Below are positions 1 through 5,430 of a DNA stretch of 6,314 nt, piece by piece. The stretch is taken from assembly GCA_045586595.1 (NCBI GenBank), contig JAZNAQ010000003.1, forward strand, positions 1 through 6,314, given 5' to 3'. Every line of letters starts with the position of its first letter. Position 1 is the first letter of the stretch. Made by a program: the position numbers and the translations under genes. Source of the stretch: SIG480 sp045586595. Lineage in GTDB: Bacteria > Bacillota > Clostridia > Oscillospirales > JAAYXM01. The notes below the pieces were generated by a model. The model saw only the letters and a list, made by a program, of their open reading frames with translations, made no database searches and was not told the DNA's origin.

Positions 1-1710
1 CTGAATCTTAGCGTAGAACTGCTCGAGGTTTGCAGCGTCTTCCTTCCAGAGGTCTGCATCAACAGAGAGGATGTCCTTGAGGATATCCATTGTTACTTCA
101 TCCTCGATGCCCTCGCGGTTGATGTCCTCAGCCTTCGGAACGTAGCCGATAGCTGTCTCGTCTGCGCCGATTTCGTCGTCACAGCGCTTGAGAATCCACT
201 CAAGAACGCGGAGGTTGTCGCCGAAGCCCGGCCAGAGGAACTTGCCGTTCTCGTCTGTTCTGAACCAGTTTGTGTTGAATATCTTGGGCTTCTTTGTAAT
301 CTTCTCGCCCATTTCAATCCAGTGGTTGAAGTAGTCGCCCATGTTGTAGCCGCAGAACGGAAGCATAGCCATCGGGTCACGACGGACAACGCCGACTGCA
401 CCTGCAGCTGCTGCTGTTGTTTCAGAAGCCATAGCCGAGCCTACGAATACACCGTGGTTCCAGTCAAATGACTGGTAAACGAGCGGAGCAGTCTTTGCGC
501 GGCGGCCACCGAATACGATAGCTGAAATCGGAACGCCCTTCGGGCTTTCAAATTCCGGAGAGATGCACGGGCACTTGCAAGCCGGTGCTGTGAAGCGGCT
601 GTTCGGGTGAGCACCCTTCTCGCCGGACTCGCAGTCCCACTTCTCGCCCTTCCAGTTGATAGCGTTCTTCGGCGGGTTCTTATCGAGACCTTCCCACCAA
701 ACTGTATTGTCCTCTGTGTTGTGAACAACGTTTGTGAAGATTGTATCCTGGAGACATGTCTTAAGAGCGTTCGGGTTAGACTTCATGTTGGTACCCGGAG
801 CAACGCCGAAGAAGCCTGCTTCGGGGTTGATAGCCCAAAGACGGCCGTCATCGCCGACGCGGAGCCATGCAATGTCGTCACCTACGCACTCAACCTCATA
901 GCCCTTTTCTGCATATTCCTTCGGCGGAATAAGCATAGCAAGGTTGGTCTTACCGCAAGCTGACGGAAATGCTGCTGCGATGTACTTTTTCTCACCGTTA
1001 GGAGCCTTGACGCCGAGGATGAGCATATGCTCAGCCATCCAGCCCTCGTTGCGACCCTGGTAGGAAGCGATACGGAGAGCAAAGCACTTCTTACCGAGAA
1101 GAACGTTGCCGCCGTAACCGGAGTTGATAGACCAGATTGTGTTATCCTGCGGGAACTGAACGATATATCTCTCCTCAGGATTCATTGTAGCACGGCTGTG
1201 GAGACCGTGAACGAAATCAGCGCTGTCGCCAAGGTTGTCAAGAACAGCCTTGCCGATGCGTGTCATAATCTTCATGTTGAGAACAACATAGATAGAGTCG
1301 GTAATCTCGATACCTGCCTTAGCAAACGGAGAACCTACAACACCCATTGAGAACGGGAGAACATACATTGTTCTGCCCTTCATGCTGCCGTCATAAAGCT
1401 TTGTGAGCTTTGCATACATTTCCTTCGGGTCCATCCAGTTGTTTGTAGCACCTGCTTCTTCTTTTGTAGGTGCGCAGATAAATGTGCGGTCTTCAACGCG
1501 AGCAACGTCGTCAATCGCTGTTCTGTGGAGGTAGCAACCCGGAAGCTTCTCCTGGTTGAGCTTTATAAGCTCGCCGGAAGCAACAGCTTCTGCACGAAGT
1601 GCTTCAAGCTGCTCCTCGCTACCGTCAATCCATACGACCGAGTCAGGCTTAACTAGCTCTGTGATTTCCTTAACCCAATCGTTTACATACTTGTTTGTTG
1701 TTAAACTCAT
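1..1710 (-). CDS. pckG: Phosphoenolpyruvate carboxykinase (GTP), C-terminus cut by window edge
   Basis: This cytosolic enzyme interconverts oxaloacetate plus GTP with phosphoenolpyruvate, CO2 and GDP. In fermenting anaerobes it may run in either direction, for gluconeogenesis or for CO2 fixation towards succinate. The visible 570 residues carry the full GTP-type signature. The P-loop PSACGKTN has the reactive cysteine at C252, followed by K254 and T255. The metal ligands are K208 (in LLGKKCFALR), H228 (in WMAEHM) and D279 (in VGDDIAW). The block FGGRRAKTAPLVYQ is present. The guanine-binding aromatics F483, F491 and F496 lie in FNTNWFR and KFLWPGF. These map onto K244, H264, C288, D311, F517, F525 and F530 of the vertebrate enzyme; the loop after the P-loop is four residues longer. 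Family members are about 590-620 residues, so roughly 20-50 residues lie beyond position 1. The start at 1710 has AAAGGGG (1722-1728) 11 bases upstream. The frame is intact. It is transcribed divergently from spoIIE, with no evident functional link. Confidence 0.97.
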   Translation of the reverse strand, partial: MSLTTNKYVNDWVKEITELVKPDSVVWIDGSEEQLEALRAEAVASGELIKLNQEKLPGCYLHRTAIDDVARVEDRTFICAPTKEEAGATNNWMDPKEMYAKLTKLYDGSMKGRTMYVLPFSMGVVGSPFAKAGIEITDSIYVVLNMKIMTRIGKAVLDNLGDSADFVHGLHSRATMNPEERYIVQFPQDNTIWSINSGYGGNVLLGKKCFALRIASYQGRNEGWMAEHMLILGVKAPNGEKKYIAAAFPSACGKTNLAMLIPPKEYAEKGYEVECVGDDIAWLRVGDDGRLWAINPEAGFFGVAPGTNMKSNPNALKTCLQDTIFTNVVHNTEDNTVWWEGLDKNPPKNAINWKGEKWDCESGEKGAHPNSRFTAPACKCPCISPEFESPKGVPISAIVFGGRRAKTAPLVYQSFDWNHGVFVGSAMASETTAAAAGAVGVVRRDPMAMLPFCGYNMGDYFNHWIEMGEKITKKPKIFNTNWFRTDENGKFLWPGFGDNLRVLEWILKRCDDEIGADETAIGYVPKAEDINREGIEDEVTMDILKDILSVDADLWKEDAANLEQFYAKIQ

Positions 1711-1756
1711 TGTGAAATTCGCCCCTTTCGTAATACTGCAAACTTTGCTATTTACT

Positions 1757-1785
1757 ATTTTATTATGTTTTCGTGCAAATATCAA
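1757..1785 (-). promoter_or_regulatory. Sigma-A-type promoter of pckG
   Basis: Read on the minus strand, TTGATA (1780-1785) is separated by exactly 17 bases from TAAAAT (1757-1762). Each box differs from consensus at one position. Transcription should begin near 1750, giving a leader of about 40 bases that includes the AAAGGGG ribosome binding site. The spacer contains one copy of the TTTGCAC heptamer, directly after the -35 box. A protein binding there would compete with RNA polymerase. The promoter is inferred from sequence only. Confidence 0.7.
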
Positions 1786-1895
1786 TAGCAATTTGAAAGA
1801 AAATTAAATTTTTAACAAAAAGTTTTTATTCATTTTGCCAATATCTTTGCACTTTGTAAAAAAATCCTCGCAAAATACGCCATTATACCGCTGTT

Positions 1896-1945
1896 TTTTG
1901 CACATTAGTTCTCATACTTCCCATTTGTTTTATATTTTGCACATT
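1896..1945 (+). repeat. Direct repeat TTTTGCACATT, two exact copies, plus related heptamers
   Basis: The 11-mer TTTTGCACATT occurs exactly at 1896-1906 and again at 1935-1945, 39 bases apart start to start. The core TTTGCAC recurs at 1846-1852, and in the opposite orientation at 1773-1779 inside the pckG promoter spacer. All four copies lie in the non-coding divergent region. They may be binding sites for a regulator of pckG, of spoIIE or of both. No known regulator motif is recognised, and chance in AT-rich DNA is not excluded. Confidence 0.5.
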
Positions 1946-1997
1946 TTATTTTTATTTCTCCTTACATTTCCCGACTACATATTTATATGCAGTTATA

Positions 1998-2003
1998 TAT
2001 ACT
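1998..2003 (+). promoter_or_regulatory. Possible -10 box for spoIIE, no matching -35
   Basis: TATACT matches five of six positions of the sigma-A -10 consensus and lies 33 bases before the chosen spoIIE start. Seventeen bases upstream there is CTACAT, which is not a usable -35 box. In Bacillus, spoIIE is driven by a sigma-A promoter with abnormal spacing that depends on Spo0A, so a missing -35 would be expected. However, I found no good Spo0A box (TGTCGAA), so this stays weak. Confidence 0.25.
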
Positions 2004-2020
2004 TTAATAAATATGTTAAA

Positions 2021-2025
2021 AAGGA
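2021..2025 (+). promoter_or_regulatory. Ribosome binding site that decides the spoIIE start
   Basis: AAGGA at 2021-2025 sits 11 bases before the ATG at 2037. The alternative in-frame ATG at 2013 lies upstream of this site and is preceded only by AT-rich sequence with no Shine-Dalgarno match. The start at 2037 is therefore preferred, which removes eight residues from the longest open frame. Confidence 0.75.
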
Positions 2026-2036
2026 ATGATAAAAAA

Positions 2037-4361
2037 ATGGACGTGAAAAATAAGAAAAAACCACCCGCTCTTTTTGAAAAGACTGCATATGCATTGAGAA
2101 CGCGGCTATCATCCTCGCTGTTGATATACCCCGCAAACTTCGCCGTAACCTTTCTCCTTTCGCGCGGAGTAATTCTGGGAAGTGCATCTCCCTTTGGACT
2201 TGCGGCAAGCGCAGTTGTCGGAAGTGCAGAGCGAGGCACGGTATTTGGCCTTCTCGGTGCAGTTTTTGGTTATCTCAGCGTTATCGATCGAATCAACTCG
2301 CTCAAATACATAGCATGCATAATTCTTATATTTACGGCGCACTTTGTCTTTTCGGGCACATCCATCTCCAAACACCGTATCTTTTCGCCCGTTTCGGTTA
2401 TAGTTCCGTCAATGTGTATCAATCTTGTGTTTCTCGCCGATAGCGGCTTTCCTCTCTTTGATACGGCGCTTGGTATATTTGAGGTAAGTCTTGCTGCTGT
2501 TTGTACAGCTCTCTTCTCATATGTAACACACCCGCAGGCACGCAGCTCAGCACAACTTCCCATCGGGCTTCTATCGCTCATTTCAGCGGCTGTCGTCCCG
2601 CTCTGCGACATTACGTTTTTAGGGGCTGTGTCGCTTGGTAGAATGCTTGCATTTGCGCTCGTACTCCTTTCAGCCTTTACCGGCGGAATAGGCGCAGGCT
2701 CAACCGTAGGAATAGTTCTGGGTTTTGCGGTATCTCTTTCATGCTCGAGCCCCGAATTCTGTATGCTGTACGGCGTTTTAGGGATATGCTCCGGTGTTTT
2801 TTCAGGAAAAAGCAAGTACATCGCATGTGCTCTCGCCGTGCCATTCACACTGTTTGCAGCGATTTGTCTTAACCCGCACTCGCTCATTTCCAGAGCCGCA
2901 GAGCTGGCAGTTGCCTCTGCCGCATTTCTCGCCTTTGCAAATATCTTCTCCCGATATGCACGGAGGTTTTTTATAAAAAGCTCATCAAGACGCGACATAC
3001 ACATACGCACATATGCTGCAGAGCGGTTAAATCTTGCAGCGAACACTTTTCGCTCACTCGGCAAGGTTTTAAGCGATACACGCGAAAGAAACACTCAAAA
3101 AAACCACGGCGATGAGAAATCAATCTTTGAGCGCACCTCACGCGAGATTTGTAAAAAATGCACACTCGCAAAAATCTGCTGGGAGCGAGATTTTGAGGCA
3201 ACGCGTGATGCGATTAATAACGCAGGCAATGCTATACGGGAAAACGGCACGCTGTCAGCAAAGGATTTTCCTATTCACTTTTCATCAAGATGCCTGCATA
3301 TAGAAAATTTTGTTAACAGCGTCAACCGCGAAATATTTGCAATGCGTTACCGGAACCAGTTTGACGGAAGACTTCGCGAAAGTCAGGACCTTATAACCCG
3401 CCAGTATTCAGACGCGTCCGCAATATTCTCATCAATCTCTGCGGATATATCTGACAACACACGGTTTGACGAGGACGCTGAAATAGCACTGCGCGACCTG
3501 CTCGCTTCAAACGGCATACTCTGCGATACCGCAGTTTACAGAGACCATGCAAATCATATAAACATCCACCTCTGTGGCAAGGACCTGAGTAACATTGCAG
3601 AAGATTTTGAAAAATTCAAGCTCCCCATATACAGTGCGGTGGGTGCGAGAGTGTCTGCCCCACAATACACGCGCGGAGAAAAACTGGACGATATTGTAAT
3701 GAGAGAAACTCCTCCGCTTCGCGGTGTATTCGGCGCGGCTGTAAAACGTCGTTGCGGGTCTGAAATAAGCGGCGACTCAGGCAGCTTTTTCCGCCCGTCA
3801 AACGGGCGGCTCGCAGTTCTTCTGTCTGACGGCATGGGAAGCGGAAAACTCGCGGCAAGTGAGAGTGCATCAAGCGTGTCGCTCCTTGAAGGGCTTCTCA
3901 AATCAGGAGTTGCTCCACAAAGCGCACTGTGCACACTCCAGACAGCCCTCACTCTTAAATCCGAGTATACGGGAGCATTCTCGACGCTAGACCTCATGTA
4001 TGCCGATTTGTTTACCGGAAACTGCGATTTTTATAAATTCGGCGGCGCACCGACATATATTAAGCGCGGGCGACACATTCGCCGCATAACCTCATCTTCA
4101 CTCCCCGCCGGAATGAGCGTAGGAAAGCCTGCATCCCCTGACAAAACAAGCATAACACTAAAAGAAGGCGACTTTATTATTATGACAAGCGACGGATGTG
4201 CCGACGGGAACGACGATGCAAAGCTCCTTGAGTTCCTTTCATGTACCGACGAAAACTCGCCAAAAGCTCTTGCTGATGCACTCATAGCATATTCGCTCGC
4301 CGTATACGGCAAAAACGACGATATGACAGCAGCTGTTGTGAAAATAGAACGCGAAGAATAA
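2037..4361 (+). CDS. spoIIE: Stage II sporulation protein E, PP2C-type serine phosphatase
   Basis: SpoIIE is a membrane phosphatase. In Bacillus it localises to the polar division septum with FtsZ and dephosphorylates the anti-anti-sigma factor SpoIIAA, releasing sigma-F in the forespore. From 2037 the protein has 774 residues, against 827 in B. subtilis. After a lysine-rich N-terminus, residues about 24-304 are strongly hydrophobic, consistent with the family's roughly ten membrane segments. A central cytoplasmic region follows. It contains a cysteine cluster, C372-x2-C375-x5-C381-W382, similar to the CxxC...CW element of SpoIIE proteins. The C-terminal PP2C domain (about 555-770) retains its metal-binding motifs: SGDSG with D580, SDGMG with D598, TSDG with D719 and NDDMT with D761/D762. 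It also has the STLDL segment and the GGAPTYIKRG strand seen in SpoIIE. The frame is intact. The usual downstream genes tilS, hprT and ftsH are absent; a small membrane protein follows after 57 bases. A generic SpoIIE-domain phosphatase is unlikely given the membrane domain. Confidence 0.95.
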   Translation: MDVKNKKKPPALFEKTAYALRTRLSSSLLIYPANFAVTFLLSRGVILGSASPFGLAASAVVGSAERGTVFGLLGAVFGYLSVIDRINSLKYIACIILIFTAHFVFSGTSISKHRIFSPVSVIVPSMCINLVFLADSGFPLFDTALGIFEVSLAAVCTALFSYVTHPQARSSAQLPIGLLSLISAAVVPLCDITFLGAVSLGRMLAFALVLLSAFTGGIGAGSTVGIVLGFAVSLSCSSPEFCMLYGVLGICSGVFSGKSKYIACALAVPFTLFAAICLNPHSLISRAAELAVASAAFLAFANIFSRYARRFFIKSSSRRDIHIRTYAAERLNLAANTFRSLGKVLSDTRERNTQKNHGDEKSIFERTSREICKKCTLAKICWERDFEATRDAINNAGNAIRENGTLSAKDFPIHFSSRCLHIENFVNSVNREIFAMRYRNQFDGRLRESQDLITRQYSDASAIFSSISADISDNTRFDEDAEIALRDLLASNGILCDTAVYRDHANHINIHLCGKDLSNIAEDFEKFKLPIYSAVGARVSAPQYTRGEKLDDIVMRETPPLRGVFGAAVKRRCGSEISGDSGSFFRPSNGRLAVLLSDGMGSGKLAASESASSVSLLEGLLKSGVAPQSALCTLQTALTLKSEYTGAFSTLDLMYADLFTGNCDFYKFGGAPTYIKRGRHIRRITSSSLPAGMSVGKPASPDKTSITLKEGDFIIMTSDGCADGNDDAKLLEFLSCTDENSPKALADALIAYSLAVYGKNDDMTAAVVKIEREE

Positions 4362-4418
4362 ATTTTCGGTTTTAAGGCTAAAATATATGCGAAAAAGCTT
4401 TATCGGGGAGAACTGCAA

Positions 4419-4694
4419 ATGGTAAAGGGAATTTCCAAGCGCGTGATTGTTGTAAAAACTCCTATTTCAAGTATGTTTGAGCAGGCAATATTTATTCTGG
4501 GCGACAACGCTCTTTCAACATCGTCGGTGGATGCAGAAAACATTCTGCGCGAGGCATGTGCGGTAGCCGACGATTATGTACGCTCACACTGTGGAAGTCG
4601 CCGCCATTTCTCAAAGCAGAACATTATCACAGCCATCTCCTGTGCTACCTCGGTTCTGCTGTCCGCAGTGTTTATCTATAACTTTTTGTTATGA
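4419..4694 (+). CDS. Small protein of unknown function with one C-terminal membrane segment
   Basis: I do not recognise a function for this 91-residue protein. The start is well supported by GGGGAG (4405-4410), eight bases before the ATG. Residues 1-65 look soluble: a basic, beta-strand-like start (KRVIVVKTP), a stretch FEQAIFILGDNAL, and a probable helix, AENILREACAVADDYVRSH. Residues about 68-91 form one hydrophobic segment, IITAISCATSVLLSAVFIYNFLL, reaching the very end. This suggests a tail-anchored protein with its N-terminus in the cytoplasm. It lies 57 bases after spoIIE on the same strand and just before a strong terminator, so it is probably the last gene of the spoIIE transcription unit. 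A sporulation role is only a guess from position. Codon use resembles spoIIE, which argues for a real gene. Confidence 0.8.
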   Translation: MVKGISKRVIVVKTPISSMFEQAIFILGDNALSTSSVDAENILREACAVADDYVRSHCGSRRHFSKQNIITAISCATSVLLSAVFIYNFLL

Positions 4695-4724
4695 CCTATA
4701 TCACTAAAATATATCGTATATATG

Positions 4725-4758
4725 AAAGAAGGCTGATGAAAGGCGTCAGCCTTCTTTT
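4725..4758 (+). terminator. Intrinsic terminator after the spoIIE unit
   Basis: AAAGAAGGCTGA (4725-4736) pairs perfectly with TCAGCCTTCTTT (4746-4757). Two further inner pairs, T-G and G-C, leave a loop of about five bases. The right arm ends in TTTT and AT-rich sequence. The A-rich left flank could also allow weaker termination on the minus strand. The hairpin starts 31 bases after the small membrane protein gene and separates the spoIIE unit from the NADH dehydrogenase operon. Confidence 0.93.
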
Positions 4759-4804
4759 ATATTTGTCTAAAAGCACGAATAACTCTCAGAAATTTGTATT
4801 TATA

Positions 4805-4833
4805 TTGACAAATTTTGCATGCTCATATATAAT
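4805..4833 (+). promoter_or_regulatory. Consensus sigma-A promoter of the nuoEF-like operon
   Basis: TTGACA (4805-4810) and TATAAT (4828-4833) both match consensus exactly and are separated by the optimal 17 bases. Transcription should start near 4840-4842, giving a leader of about 100 bases. A promoter this strong in front of a metabolic operon usually needs a repressor, which fits the dyad directly downstream. Confidence 0.92.
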
Positions 4834-4841
4834 TTATATGA

Positions 4842-4861
4842 GTTAGTTAATAAACTAACAA
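4842..4861. promoter_or_regulatory. Operator-like dyad at the transcription start, probable Rex site
   Basis: A perfect seven-base inverted repeat, GTTAGTT-AATA-AACTAAC, spans 4842-4859. Shifted by two bases, 4844-4861 reads TAGTTAA-TAAA-CTAACAA. That matches the clostridial Rex operator TTGTTAA-N4-TTAACAA at 12 of the 14 defined positions. The site begins nine bases after the -10 box, so it covers the expected transcription start, where a bound repressor would block initiation. Rex releases DNA when NADH rises relative to NAD+, which fits an NADH-dependent enzyme operon. The perfect dyad is centred two bases from the Rex register, so another dimeric repressor, for example of the MarR family, remains possible. 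Confidence 0.6.
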
Positions 4862-4881
4862 ATAAGATATTGGCAAAACCT

Positions 4882-4920
4882 ATACCTCTGTCGCGAGCTT
4901 TTCGGCAGACGGTATTTTTT
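4882..4920 (+). terminator. Terminator-like hairpin in the nuoE leader, possible attenuator
   Basis: ATACC (4882-4886) pairs with GGTAT (4911-4915), and CTGTCG (4888-4893) pairs with CGGCAG (4903-4908) including one G-U pair. These enclose a nine-base loop and a one-by-two internal loop. A run of six T residues (4915-4920) follows at once. The hairpin lies about 40 bases into the predicted transcript and ends ten bases before the ribosome binding site of the next gene. It could be a partial terminator or an attenuator. I found no clear antiterminator pairing and no recognised riboswitch. Confidence 0.45.
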
Positions 4921-4944
4921 GACTATCTTTAAGGAGAATTTGAA

Positions 4945-5430
4945 ATGAACAAAAACTTCGATTTTTCGGTAACAGATAAGATCCTTGCCGATCACGAATG
5001 CAGCCAGCAGGCTGTTATTGCCATCCTGCAGGAAATTCAGGAGCACTATCACTACCTGCCGCGTGAGGTTTTCCCGTATCTTTCGGAAAAGCTTGACATG
5101 AGCGAGGCAAGAATATACAGTGTTGCCACCTTCTATGAAAACTTTTCCCTTGAGCCGAAGGGCAAATACATCATCAAAATATGCGACGGTACGGCATGTC
5201 ACGTCCGCCATTCTCTTCCGATTCTTGAGCGTCTCCGCAAGGAGCTTGGGCTCTCTGCCGAAAAGAACACAACAGATGACCTCAACTTTACTGTTGAAAC
5301 AGTTTCTTGCCTCGGTGCGTGCGGTCTGGCTCCGGTAATCACGGTAAATGACGTTGTTCACCCTACAATGACACCCGACAAGGCATCAGAGCTTTTGCGT
5401 GAGCTTAAGGAGGAAATTGAGAATGCTTAA
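4945..5430 (+). CDS. nuoE: NuoE-like [2Fe-2S] subunit of an NADH-dependent oxidoreductase (HydC/HndA type)
   Basis: This 161-residue protein belongs to the 24-kDa subunit family of NADH dehydrogenases. These proteins carry one [2Fe-2S] cluster in a thioredoxin-like fold and relay electrons next to the FMN subunit. The N-terminal helical part (about 15-75) has the typical pattern AVIAILQEIQEHYHYLP and SVATFYENF. The cluster ligands are C80 and C85 (CDGTAC, spacing of four) and C122 and C126 (CLGAC, spacing of three), the canonical arrangement. AAGGAG (4931-4936) lies eight bases before the ATG. It overlaps the next gene by eight bases, indicating co-translation with its FMN partner. Linkage to a HydB-like subunit and a fermentative host point to a soluble hydrogenase or formate dehydrogenase complex rather than respiratory complex I. 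The symbol nuoE reflects family; hydC or hndA may be the better name once the downstream genes are known. Confidence 0.93.
   Translation: MNKNFDFSVTDKILADHECSQQAVIAILQEIQEHYHYLPREVFPYLSEKLDMSEARIYSVATFYENFSLEPKGKYIIKICDGTACHVRHSLPILERLRKELGLSAEKNTTDDLNFTVETVSCLGACGLAPVITVNDVVHPTMTPDKASELLRELKEEIENA
5406..5413 (+). promoter_or_regulatory. Ribosome binding site of nuoF inside nuoE
   Basis: TAAGGAGG lies within the last codons of the nuoE-like gene, nine bases before the ATG at 5423. It is a near-perfect Shine-Dalgarno match. Combined with the eight-base gene overlap, it suggests tight translational coupling and balanced production of the two subunits. Confidence 0.85.

Larger units (their letters stand above)
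1711..2036. other. AT-rich divergent spacer between pckG and spoIIE
   Basis: This 326-base spacer separates two genes transcribed away from each other. The pckG side holds a ribosome binding site and a good promoter. The spoIIE side holds a ribosome binding site and at most a weak -10 box. Between them lie repeated TTTGCAC heptamers. I see no tRNA, no intrinsic terminator and no credible small gene. The open frame from a TTG at 1835 has no ribosome binding site and an unconvincing composition. Confidence 0.8.

Noticed and set aside
607..1350. Two plus-strand open frames of 118 and 107 codons opposite pckG
   Set aside because: They lie antisense to the P-loop and metal-binding motifs of a clear PEP carboxykinase and have no start signals.
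1801..1818. Second Rex-like site upstream of the pckG -35 box
   Set aside because: The right half TTAACAA is perfect, but the left half AAATTAA matches only four of seven positions in very AT-rich DNA and is not symmetric.
1835..1841. Possible Spo0A box (TTGCCA-like) in the divergent spacer
   Set aside because: The best matches to TTCGACA/TGTCGAA in the spacer reach only about five of seven positions and are not placed at the spoIIE promoter.
1835..2029. 64-codon open frame in the pckG/spoIIE spacer
   Set aside because: It begins with TTG, lacks a ribosome binding site, overlaps the spoIIE start region and is a translation of AT-rich non-coding DNA.
2270..3094. 274-codon open frame on the minus strand inside spoIIE
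   Set aside because: It is antisense to the well-conserved membrane domain of SpoIIE, has no ribosome binding site and no recognisable domain; it is a shadow of biased codon use.
3554..3997. 147-codon minus-strand open frame opposite the SpoIIE phosphatase domain
   Set aside because: It overlaps the conserved PP2C motifs, and its own product shows only low-complexity Ser/Arg/Pro-rich sequence.
4362..4418. Short inverted repeat TTTTA/TAAAA between spoIIE and the small membrane protein gene
   Set aside because: The five-pair AT stem has no GC core and no T run, so it does not support a terminator.
4819..4932. 37-codon frame running through the nuoE promoter and leader as a possible leader peptide
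   Set aside because: Its ATG lies upstream of the -10 box, so it would not be in the transcript, and no later in-frame start has a ribosome binding site.
4855..5361. 168-codon minus-strand open frame opposite the nuoE-like gene
   Set aside because: The plus-strand frame has all four cluster cysteines and a strong ribosome binding site; the antisense frame also crosses the operator and leader.
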